A DNA stretch of 17,056 nt, taken from Gemmatimonadota bacterium. GTDB taxonomy: Bacteria; Gemmatimonadota; Gemmatimonadetes; Gemmatimonadales; Gemmatimonadaceae. The position numbers and the translations under genes were made by a program. The stretch covers positions 1-17,056 of the forward strand of contig QHUV01000013.1 in assembly GCA_003222065.1 (NCBI GenBank), written 5' to 3'. Each line of letters opens with the position of its first letter. Position 1 is the first letter of the stretch. The notes beneath the pieces were generated by a model. That model saw only the letters and a list, made by a program, of their open reading frames with translations. It was not told where the DNA came from and did not search any database. This document shows positions 9,301-15,214 of this stretch, in pieces.

Positions 9301-10142
9301 GGACGCGCCAGGCACTGCTCGGGGCTCATGTACGTCGGCGTGCCGACGATGACGCCCGTTTGCGTCTCCCCGCCGCGTGAAGCGCGCGGCACGCCATTCT
9401 CCCGGACGACGAGCTTCGCGATGCCGAAGTCGGTCACGACGGCGTTGCCGTCTTCGTCGATGAGAATGTTCGCCGGCTTGACGTCGCGGTGAACGACACC
9501 CCTCCGGTGAGCGTACGCGAGTGCGTTTCCTACCATCCAGAGCAGTCCACGCACGGTGCGAATTGGCAGCGGACCGGAAGAGCGGACGATGTGCTCGAGG
9601 GAGCGCCCCTCGACGAATTTCATCACGAAGAAATGCAGGTCCTCGATCTGCCGGACGGCGTGAATGGTGATGATGTGCGGGTGACTCATGTTTGCCACTG
9701 TCACCGCCTCCTGCCGGAAGCGACGCACCATCCCCTCGCCAGTGAGGAGGGCGGGGGACATCACCTTGATCGCGACCTTGCGATTCAGCGCCACCTCATG
9801 TGCGAGGTACACCGCTGCCATGCCGCCTCGACCGAGCTCGCGAAGGATCTCGAACTCGCCGGTCGTGGCGCTGCGAAGCTTGGCCGCGACCTGTACCCAT
9901 GGATTGGCTTCCTCCGCGCTTGCCTGACCGGCGGCGGAGCTGTCCATGCCGGCGCGCGTGGCTACGCCGGTACCGCACCGAGGGCAAAAGCGATCGGCGG
10001 CGCCGAGTGGGGCCCCGCAACGTTCACAGCCGGCCGTCGGAGCGGCCGTGCCGCAGAAGGCGCAAAAACGATCGCCAGCCCGCAGCAACTCGCCACACCG
10101 GACGCATGTAATGCCGGACGACTCCGCGGGACGCACTGTCAT
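6387..10142 (-). CDS. Membrane Ser/Thr protein kinase with zinc ribbons and Big2 repeats
   Basis: The protein has 1251 residues from the ATG at 10142. The frame stays open to a TTG at 10295, but the 51 extra residues look non-protein-like; neither start has a good ribosome site. Two zinc ribbons come first (Cys13/16/27/30 and Cys39/42/53/56). A PknB-type kinase domain follows at about 97-365: Gly loop 104-111, Lys126, HRDVKPAN with Asp220, and DFG 238-240. All catalytic residues are present, so it should be active. About four Big2-like Ig repeats (roughly 415-750) are followed by an acidic linker and one membrane helix at about 881-899. Two more Big2-like repeats (about 955-1130) and a 120-residue tail resembling an NTF2-type fold complete the protein. 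The kinase should be cytoplasmic and the C-terminal part outside, suggesting signal sensing at the envelope. No phosphatase or substrate gene is adjacent. Confidence 0.92.
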   Translation of the reverse strand: MTVRPAESSGITCVRCGELLRAGDRFCAFCGTAAPTAGCERCGAPLGAADRFCPRCGTGVATRAGMDSSAAGQASAEEANPWVQVAAKLRSATTGEFEILRELGRGGMAAVYLAHEVALNRKVAIKVMSPALLTGEGMVRRFRQEAVTVANMSHPHIITIHAVRQIEDLHFFVMKFVEGRSLEHIVRSSGPLPIRTVRGLLWMVGNALAYAHRRGVVHRDVKPANILIDEDGNAVVTDFGIAKLVVRENGVPRASRGGETQTGVIVGTPTYMSPEQCLARPVSAASDQYSLGLVAYELLTGRPPFSGSPFVVMHAHTEKPAPPIRELRPDCDADLDEAILRMLAKDPVQRWPSVQHALAALSAAPLGDGDPARTALAELSMPAPFRRSDEVLRPRPSTPVPATDAGAADEVRPYVAAIEIFAPPRVVEVGDSFTLTGSPRNPSGDTVPGVKLRWTSSDEQIALVDESRGVVQALAAGEVEITATVSGVRNAVRLSIVPKRVATISVSLPPGVVHAGDRVQLVATPEDKRHEAVSTAVHWASADESIALVSQEGIVSAKSPGEVLVWAESQGVRAMARIEVMPAPVATLELRTPSVLEVGESAELAAKAFDVTGGELANRPQRWASSDTTIAEIVGERVVRARSAGIARLTCNCEGKLTSADVAIVLPVVSKILIEPPPARVDLGLPVHLRAEVVSARGVHIERPIHWKADPTYVASVDGKGVVLPLREGRATITATVDGVEASVRLEVNPPPELAMPNGDVSSTQVFELEEARRLMARSDPRASIVGLSALTHPAPVDEQIPADAIVAREGPMVEDAGATNAVESEAAPSEAALPDVELETDEVAQEALEPWRSVTPPSVYAEAASGNRFAFIERVGARRLVGGGVAVLALALITWAVAASKGDAVDRTQVAAASGALADTTLAPPAAVVPVDTQPTQAPAAVAPTESTATPSAKLVVAALKPIRVGDSATLRARVTGDTTAKAAAITWSSSAPLIARIDSRTGRIVAVKEGSATITATAKGVTGRTVVRVVPGANVTLAGRVPVSSLITNEIKGTLHPGDTTRLTAAPLGPNGESLVERKVTWQSLRPDIASVDAYGTVTAHSPGSTEIIAASEQQSARVAVSVVARVVTFSDAQSALRSGVDRFVAAVGEHDARQLAAVVYVESPDDQKNLDWLLEKVRSQDANFRVTRPQISRPSVRDAQANSDVNFTFAWVAPNGQSKERKVKFRAQTTKATEGWTLATLRAVDRLE

Positions 10143-10310
10143 GCGGTAGTAACCGGGTTGAGGAATTTTCGCAGGAACTGCGGCCGAAGTTGCGTCCGAG
10201 CCCGAATGTTCGCAAGAGAGATAGATGTTGTCGTTTGTCCCTTGGTGGTTGATTGAGTCGGATTGCGAGGCGAGCTCTGCTCGCCTGCTTCTCAATCGCC
10301 AACGACACTC

Positions 10311-10340
10311 TTGCGATTTGCGGTAGCTCCTCCTTATACT
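10311..10340 (+). promoter_or_regulatory. Candidate sigma-70-type promoter for the ABC operon leader
   Basis: TTGCGA at 10311-10316 and TATACT at 10335-10340 are separated by 18 nt. They match the consensus -35 box at 4 of 6 and the -10 box at 5 of 6 positions. The predicted start near 10347 would produce the structured leader described below. No better match was seen in this divergent intergenic region. Promoter rules in this phylum are not well known to me. Confidence 0.5.
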
Positions 10341-10346
10341 GCCAAC

Positions 10347-10577
10347 TGCACCATTGTCTCCTGAGAGGATCCGAATCCGGTCATGATACAGCTCTTCATG
10401 CTCACCTCGACAGTCCGCCGCATCACGCCGCTCGCGTGGGTGCGCCAGGGAGACGTGCGCCCTGGAGCGCGGATTTTCGGCGGAACGTCCGCCGGAGGAC
10501 GAGCACCCTAGAAGAGCGGGATTCGATGTCGTGATCCGGCCTTTCGGGTGCTTCGCGAGACCCGAAAGGCTTTTTTG
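10347..10577 (+). ncRNA. Structured leader RNA or small RNA upstream of the ABC exporter
   Basis: The stretch between the candidate promoter and the intrinsic terminator folds by eye into ordered nested helices. CGAATCC 10372-10378 pairs with GGATTCG 10519-10525, GCTCTTC 10391-10397 with GAAGAGC 10511-10517, and TGCTC 10399-10403 with GAGCA 10501-10505. At the tip, 10442-10450 pairs with 10460-10470 through CCAGGG/CCCTGG. CGGCGGA at 10478-10484 can pair either with TCCGCCG 10414-10420 or with a second TCCGCCG at 10488-10494. GGGTGC 10438-10443 can pair with GCACCC 10503-10508 as part of the second form. These exclusive pairings look like a switch. I do not recognise a named family; known SRP, RNase P or tmRNA core motifs are absent. 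A 6S-like rod is an alternative. Class and exact ends are unproven. Confidence 0.55.
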
Positions 10578-10603
10578 TTACCCGCCCACCATTAGCGGAT
10601 CAC
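10531..10603 (+). promoter_or_regulatory. Stem enclosing the terminator and covering the exporter's translation start region
   Basis: GTGATCCG at 10531-10538 is perfectly complementary to CGGATCAC at 10596-10603. The two 8-nt arms flank the terminator hairpin, and the right arm ends 4 nt before the ATG at 10608. The only weak Shine-Dalgarno-like stretch (GCGGA, 10595-10599) lies largely inside the right arm. In read-through transcripts this stem could therefore limit translation of the exporter. This is an inference from complementarity. Confidence 0.4.
10539..10577 (+). terminator. Intrinsic terminator in front of the ABC exporter
   Basis: An 11-bp perfect stem (10539-10549 with 10560-10570) is followed directly by six T residues at 10571-10576. 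It lies 30 nt upstream of the exporter start codon and points into the operon. It would end a leader transcript or small RNA. No other promoter is evident between it and the gene, so it may act as an attenuator. Confidence 0.9.
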
Positions 10604-10607
10604 GGCA

Positions 10608-12860
10608 ATGAATCACGAAATCATCAGTCGTTACATACGCCAGCCGGTGCAACTGCCGGACGCATTGCGCGCGCGCATCGAGCTGACTTGGGATGCGGAG
10701 CCGATCCAGCTATACGCCCTTGCCGACCTCGACCACAGCTTGCGGCTTGGCGAGTCATGGATGGCGTTAGGCGAAGGCCACGTCGCCGTCGCTCGGCCGG
10801 CGTCGAGCGGCGCGTGGGACATCGAGTCGATCGAGCGCACGCGCATTCGCGGCGTCCAGCTCTCGCCGGGGCTGAGCGCCAACATGCTGATACTCGTCGG
10901 CGAGCCTAACGAGCAGCCGCTGGCGATGGTGCGCTACACCCAGCGCCAGCGCGGCGCATTCGAGAACATCCGCTTCGTGCTCGAGGAGGCGCTCGCCGGC
11001 CGCACGGTGACGCCTGCTCCGGCCGATGCGGACCGCGTGTATGCCGACGCCGTCGCCCGACCGGTGCGAGATGCGCAGGCACTGGTCGCCGGCCGCGAGT
11101 CGACGGTCATCCTCCGCCTGCTCGGTTACTTGGCGCCCTACAGGCGCGAAGTGACGATCGGGTTGGGAGCGGCCGCCCTCGTCACCCTGGCGAGCCTCGT
11201 CCCGCCATACCTCGCCGGCTTCCTGCTCGACCGGGTCGTTAGGCCGGCGCAGGGGGGCGCGCTCGGGCGCGGGGAAGCGGCGCGTCTGGCCTGGCTGGCA
11301 GTGGGAGCGATGGCGGCGCTGTACATCGTGCGCCAGGCGGCGGCACATGTGCGCCTTCGATTGATGTCGGTGCTCGGCGAGTGGGTCGCGCGCGACCTGC
11401 GCTCGGAGCTGTATTCGCACATTCAACGCCTCAGTCTCTCGTTCTTCTCACGCAAGAAGACGGGAAGCCTGATCACGCGCGTGACCGCTGACACCGACCG
11501 GCTATGGGAATTCATCGCCTTCGGCGTGGTGGACGTCTCGCTTTCAGTGGTGATGCTCCTCGGCTTAGGCGCTGTCTTGCTCACGCTCGACTGGCGGCTT
11601 GGTCTCATCATGACGCTGCCGGTGCCGCTCTTCTGCTGGATGATCTACTGGCACGGTGAATCGCTCAACGCGCGGTTCATTCGCGCGTGGCGAAAGTGGT
11701 CCCGCCTGACGGATGTGTTGGGCGATACGATCCCTGGCATTCGCGTCGTCAAAGCCTTCAATCAAGAGACGCGCGAGATCGGCCGTTTCGTGGATCGGAA
11801 CGACGCCGTAACGGATGAGTTCAACCAGATCCACCGGATGTGGACCACGTTCTGGCCGGTGCTGATGTTCGCCGTGCACACGACGACGGTGCTCGTCTGG
11901 GTGTTCGCCGTGCCGCGCTTGTTAGGCAGCGGGCATCCGCTGTCGGCGGGCGTGTTTGTCTCGTTCTTGCTCTACACGACGATGTTCGTGGCGCCGATCG
12001 AGGTCATCGGACAGATGGTGCGAACAATTAATCGTGCTACCTCGTCTGCGCATCGAGTTTTCGAAGTTCTCGACAGCGAGCCGGAGGTGCGTGACATACC
12101 GGACCCGGTGCGTCTGTCGCCGGTGCGGGGTCGTGTCGAGTTCGAGAACGTGACGTTCGCGTACGACGGCGTACGGCAGATTCTGCGCGGCGTGAGCTTT
12201 GTCGTGGAGCCTGGTGAACTGATTGGGCTCGTTGGTCCGTCCGGCGGCGGTAAGTCGACGGTCGTCAGTCTCGTCGCGCGGTTCTACGACGCGACCGGCG
12301 GCGCCGTGCGCATCGACGGCGTCGACATTCGCACGCTCGACACGGGACACTACCGGGAGCAGATCGGCATCGTGCTCCAGGATCCGTACCTGTTCCATGG
12401 GACGGTGCTGGACAACATCCGCTACGGCTTGCCGAGTGCGTCGTTAGGTGCGGTGGTGGCGGCAGCTAAGGCGGCTAATGCACACGACTTCATCTGCAAG
12501 CTGGGACAGGGTTACGACACCGTCGTCGGCGAGCGGGGACACACGCTCTCGGGCGGCGAGCGACAGCGCATTTCGATCGCGCGCGCGATCCTGCACAACC
12601 CGCGCATTCTCATTCTCGACGAGGCGACGAGCAGCGTCGATACGGAGACGGAGCGGCAGATCCAGGAGGCGCTCGAACGATTGATCACGGGGCGCACGGT
12701 CTTCGCGATCGCGCACCGGCTGTCGACCCTGCGGCGCGCGTCGCGGTTGTTCGTGATCGAGAAAGGACGACTCGCCGAGGCGGGAACGCACCGCGAGCTG
12801 CTCGGCAAGCCTAACGGGATTTACCGGAGGCTCTACGAGCTGCAGCTGCAGCTTCAATAG
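10608..12860 (+). CDS. ABC exporter half-transporter (DUF1854-associated type)
   Basis: The protein has 750 residues and a fused membrane domain and ATPase. Residues 1 to about 160 form an extra soluble N-terminal domain, beta-rich by eye and reminiscent of a PH-like fold, not found in ordinary MsbA-type exporters. The membrane domain spans about 165-470. The ATPase is complete: Walker A GPSGGGKST at about 543-551, Q-loop LQDPYLF near 590, signature LSGGERQ at 647-653, Walker B LILDEA at about 668-673, and the H-loop AHRLST near 702. It should act as a homodimer in the inner membrane. The same pairing of a long exporter and a DUF1854 protein is known in other bacteria, where annotators have tied it to cyanophycin metabolism. 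No cyanophycin gene is in this window, so the substrate is unknown. The ribosome site before ATG 10608 is weak. Confidence 0.9.
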   Translation: MNHEIISRYIRQPVQLPDALRARIELTWDAEPIQLYALADLDHSLRLGESWMALGEGHVAVARPASSGAWDIESIERTRIRGVQLSPGLSANMLILVGEPNEQPLAMVRYTQRQRGAFENIRFVLEEALAGRTVTPAPADADRVYADAVARPVRDAQALVAGRESTVILRLLGYLAPYRREVTIGLGAAALVTLASLVPPYLAGFLLDRVVRPAQGGALGRGEAARLAWLAVGAMAALYIVRQAAAHVRLRLMSVLGEWVARDLRSELYSHIQRLSLSFFSRKKTGSLITRVTADTDRLWEFIAFGVVDVSLSVVMLLGLGAVLLTLDWRLGLIMTLPVPLFCWMIYWHGESLNARFIRAWRKWSRLTDVLGDTIPGIRVVKAFNQETREIGRFVDRNDAVTDEFNQIHRMWTTFWPVLMFAVHTTTVLVWVFAVPRLLGSGHPLSAGVFVSFLLYTTMFVAPIEVIGQMVRTINRATSSAHRVFEVLDSEPEVRDIPDPVRLSPVRGRVEFENVTFAYDGVRQILRGVSFVVEPGELIGLVGPSGGGKSTVVSLVARFYDATGGAVRIDGVDIRTLDTGHYREQIGIVLQDPYLFHGTVLDNIRYGLPSASLGAVVAAAKAANAHDFICKLGQGYDTVVGERGHTLSGGERQRISIARAILHNPRILILDEATSSVDTETERQIQEALERLITGRTVFAIAHRLSTLRRASRLFVIEKGRLAEAGTHRELLGKPNGIYRRLYELQLQLQ

Positions 12861-12874
12861 CCTGGGAGGAGCAT

Positions 12875-13366
12875 ATGACCGCATTAGAGATTGAGCGTGA
12901 GGAAGAGAGCGAAGTGGTTCGCCTGCGCACCGCGCCGGACGGGAGGTTGTTGGCCATCACGGAGCGGGGACCGGTGCCGGTGCGCGTACGGCAGTGCTTT
13001 CCGTGGTCCGAGCCCCATCGTCACCTCTCCTTGCGCGATACGGAGGAGAAAGAGATCGCGCTCGTCGATGATCCGGCGTCGTTAGGCGCCGCCTCTCGCG
13101 AAGCGTTGGAGCGAGCCCTCGCCGAGGCTGGCTTCGTGCTCGAGGTGACGCGCGTGGAGTCGATCGAAGAAGAGGTCGAGATCCGCCAATGGAGGGTGGA
13201 GACTCGCCATGGACCGCGCTCATTTCAAACCCATCTCGACGACTGGCCCCGTACGCTGCCAAGCGGGGGATTGCTCATCCGGGACGTGGCGGGCGATCTT
13301 TACCGCCTAACGGTCACGGAGCTCGACAAGCGCAGTCGCGATCTCCTGTGGGCGTTCGTGGATTAG
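12875..13366 (+). CDS. DUF1854 family protein
   Basis: The protein has 163 residues and no signal peptide or membrane segment, so it should be cytoplasmic. The pattern fits DUF1854: an N-terminal stretch with RLRTAPDGRLLAITERG and a VRVRQCFPWSEP motif, then SLRDTEEKEIALVDD. A charged middle with VTRVESIEEEVEIRQWRVET follows. It ends in GGLLIRDVAGDLYRL and LDKRSRDLLWAFVD. The ATG is preceded by GGGAGGAG and begins 14 nt after the exporter stop, so the two genes are one transcription unit. The biochemical role is unknown. The fixed pairing with this exporter type suggests a partner or regulatory subunit, which is an inference. A bidirectional terminator-like hairpin follows 2 nt after the stop. 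Confidence 0.87.
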   Translation: MTALEIEREEESEVVRLRTAPDGRLLAITERGPVPVRVRQCFPWSEPHRHLSLRDTEEKEIALVDDPASLGAASREALERALAEAGFVLEVTRVESIEEEVEIRQWRVETRHGPRSFQTHLDDWPRTLPSGGLLIRDVAGDLYRLTVTELDKRSRDLLWAFVD

Positions 13367-13367
13367 C

Positions 13368-13444
13368 AAACCGTAAAGGACGCAAAAGAAAACCAGAACG
13401 GTGTTAGGAACCGTTCTGGCTTTCCTCTGCGTCCTTTGCGGTTT
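13368..13444. terminator. Long hairpin between convergent genes, probable two-way terminator
   Basis: Nested complementary blocks fill the gap between the DUF1854 stop (13366) and the transhydrogenase stop (13454). They are AAACCG 13368-13373 with CGGTTT 13439-13444, AAAGGACGCA 13376-13385 with TGCGTCCTTT 13428-13437, and CCAGAACGGT 13393-13402 with ACCGTTCTGG 13410-13419. The loop is 7 nt. A- and T-rich tracts beside the central stem supply a U-rich tail in both directions. Words related to GGACGCAAAAG recur, and the right arm duplicates GCGGTTTCT. Confidence 0.85.
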
Positions 13445-13453
13445 CTGCGGTTT

Positions 13454-14842
13454 CTACAACCGATTGAGCCCGGCCAAAGCTGCCACTTTGTAGGCCTCGG
13501 CGAGCGTAGGATAATTGAAAACCGTATCACGGAAATATTCGATCGTCCCACCGAAGGCCAAAACGGCCTGCGCGATGTGGATGAGCTCCGCCGCACCGTC
13601 ACCGATGGCGTGTACACCGAGCAGTGCCAGGGACTCCGGATCGAAGAGCATCTTCAGCAGGCCGGTCTCGTCGCCGAGGATCTGGCCCTTTGCTAGCTCC
13701 TCGTATTTGGCGATGCCAACCTCGCACGGCACGCTCGCGGCGGTGAGCTGCTGCTCGGTGCGGCCGACCATCGACATCTCCGGCACCGTGTAAATGCCAT
13801 ACGGCAGCAACTCGGCGGCGGCTCGTTTGTAGTTCACCCCGAACATGTGACTGCTCGCAAGCCGCCCCTGCTCGCTCGACGACGAGGCGAGGGACGGGAA
13901 GCCAATCACATCACCCGCCGCATAGATGTGCGAGACGCTTGTTCGAAAGTTCTCATCAACCAGAATACGCCCGCGGGAGTCGGCGTCGAGGCCCGCCGCG
14001 ACCAGATCGAGCAGATCGGTGTTCGGCTGGCGTCCGACGGTGTAGAGCAGCGCACCACCGTGGACTCGCTTTCCGCTCTCCAGATAGGCCACGACACGAC
14101 CTGAAGGCTCACGCTCGACACGGGTCACCAGCTCGCCGAGCCGGAACGTCGCGCCGCGCCGACGCATGTGGTAGCTCAGTGCCTCGATCATCTCGCGGTC
14201 CACGAAATCGAGCAGCGCCGGCCGCTGATCGATGATCGTGACCTTGATGTCCAGGGCCGTGAGCATCGACGCGTATTCGAGTCCAATGACGCCGGCACCG
14301 ACGACGATCAGCTCACGGGGCAGCTCGGGCACATCCGGCAACTGATCCGAGTCGAAGATGAACTGCCCGTCGAGGGGAACGTCGGACGCGCAAGTTGACC
14401 GCGTGCCGCACGCGATCAGGACGTTGGCCGCGCTAACGCGAATCGGATGCGACGCCTCCGGAACGACTTCGATCGTATGCGGGCCTGTGAATCGCGCCGT
14501 GCCGACAAGCGATGTAACGCCGTTGCGCCGCAATTGATTGCGAACGACCTCGACCTCGCGTTCGACCACGCGCTGCACGCGATGCGCGAGGTCGCGGGCC
14601 GAGATCCGGTCGCTGACGACGTAGTCCTTGCCGTAAAACGTCCGCTGCCGGAAACCGGAGAGGTATAAGATGGCTTCGCGCAGCGTCTTGCTGGGGATCG
14701 TCCCGGTGTGTACGCACACACCGCCCGTCATCTCGCGGCGATCGACAACGGCAACTCGTTTTCCGAGCTTTGCCGCCGCAATTGCACCCTTCTGGCCGGC
14801 GGGTCCGCTGCCGATGACGACGAGATCGTAGTCGTAATCCAT
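13454..14842 (-). CDS. sthA: Soluble pyridine nucleotide transhydrogenase (SthA type)
   Basis: The protein has 462 residues, close to the usual SthA length. It is a cytoplasmic FAD flavoprotein that passes hydride between NADPH and NAD+, helping balance the two pools. The FAD-binding GSGPAG lies at residues 11-16. The region GGVCVHTGTIPSK (about 40-52) has a single Cys43 where disulfide reductases have a CxxxxC pair; loss of the pair is the SthA hallmark and argues against lipoamide dehydrogenase or mercuric reductase. The NAD(P)-binding GAGVIGLEYAS sits near 180-190, and AAGDVIGFPSLASSSSEQGR near 310-328. The C-terminal dimer domain closes with FNYPTLAEAYKVAALAGLNRL. No Shine-Dalgarno is seen before the ATG, which directly abuts an inverted repeat. 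Confidence 0.93.
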   Translation of the reverse strand: MDYDYDLVVIGSGPAGQKGAIAAAKLGKRVAVVDRREMTGGVCVHTGTIPSKTLREAILYLSGFRQRTFYGKDYVVSDRISARDLAHRVQRVVEREVEVVRNQLRRNGVTSLVGTARFTGPHTIEVVPEASHPIRVSAANVLIACGTRSTCASDVPLDGQFIFDSDQLPDVPELPRELIVVGAGVIGLEYASMLTALDIKVTIIDQRPALLDFVDREMIEALSYHMRRRGATFRLGELVTRVEREPSGRVVAYLESGKRVHGGALLYTVGRQPNTDLLDLVAAGLDADSRGRILVDENFRTSVSHIYAAGDVIGFPSLASSSSEQGRLASSHMFGVNYKRAAAELLPYGIYTVPEMSMVGRTEQQLTAASVPCEVGIAKYEELAKGQILGDETGLLKMLFDPESLALLGVHAIGDGAAELIHIAQAVLAFGGTIEYFRDTVFNYPTLAEAYKVAALAGLNRL

Positions 14843-14843
14843 T

Positions 14844-14920
14844 GCGTAGAGCGCTGAGCGTATTGCGCGGAGCGTTGACTGCCGTGCGCGTCTCTACGCT
14901 GTACGCTCAACGCTCTACGC
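14844..14920. repeat. Inverted repeat of reiterated short words upstream of sthA
   Basis: Arms 14844-14862 and 14902-14920 are complementary at 18 of 19 positions, the mismatch being a wobble pair in RNA. The whole 87-nt gap between the small upstream gene and sthA is made of variants of one word, roughly GCGTAGAGCG(T/C)TGAGCG, repeated in both orientations. The left arm ends one base before the sthA start codon on the transcribed strand. It could end the upstream transcript or hinder sthA translation. There is no clear T-run. Confidence 0.75.
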
Positions 14921-14929
14921 GCAACGCAT

Positions 14930-15214
14930 TCACTCGCCCGAAGCGGCTTGCTTGCGACGCTGCCACCACGCCTGGGGCGACACCGCTGGTGCCGAGCGCC
15001 GTTCGAGCAGCGCAGCGTGCCATTCCACGACTCGCTTCGCAACGGCATCGCGCGATTCGCCGGCGACGACCTCGAAGGGGGCATACCGCTGCGCGTCACC
15101 CGACACTCTAAACCACCACCACATTTCCTTCTTGCCGCCCGCCCGGGCTTCGGGGGAGCAAACGTAAGTCCGGCCGCCGTGCTCGAATTCGAAAGCCTCG
15201 ATCGTGCGTCGCAT
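14930..15214 (-). CDS. Small protein of unknown function
   Basis: The protein has 94 residues and I do not recognise a family. I chose the ATG at 15214 because GGAGG sits directly upstream (spacing about 4 nt); the longer open frame beyond it has no protein-like composition. The sequence starts RRTIEAFEFEHGGRTYVCS, contains a striking KKEMWWWFRVSGD segment with three consecutive Trp, then RYAPFEVVAGES, a helix AVAKRVVEWHAALLERR, and a basic tail. It has no signal peptide or membrane segment, so it is probably cytoplasmic. It lies upstream of sthA on the same strand, separated by an inverted repeat, and may share a transcript. The good ribosome site and stable composition argue that it is real. 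Confidence 0.7.
   Translation of the reverse strand: MRRTIEAFEFEHGGRTYVCSPEARAGGKKEMWWWFRVSGDAQRYAPFEVVAGESRDAVAKRVVEWHAALLERRSAPAVSPQAWWQRRKQAASGE

Noticed and set aside
10143..10295. N-terminal extension of the kinase from a TTG at 10295
   Set aside because: The extra 51 residues have no resemblance to a domain, and the first zinc ribbon begins just after the ATG at 10142. The good AAGGAGGAG further upstream is too far from any start to be used.
10383..10511. A 42-residue open frame inside the leader RNA (MIQLFMLTSTV...), a possible leader peptide
   Set aside because: Its Shine-Dalgarno-like GAGAGGA is about 13 nt from the ATG, it has no run of a regulatory amino acid, and its codons are fully explained by the RNA helices. 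It remains possible but unsupported.
10253..10534. A 93-residue plus-strand open frame covering the promoter and leader region
   Set aside because: It would cross the candidate promoter, lacks a ribosome site and has no protein-like pattern.
13454..14842. Reading the flavoprotein as lipoamide dehydrogenase or mercuric reductase
   Set aside because: The redox-active CxxxxC pair is absent (only Cys43), and the overall sequence follows SthA to its C-terminus.
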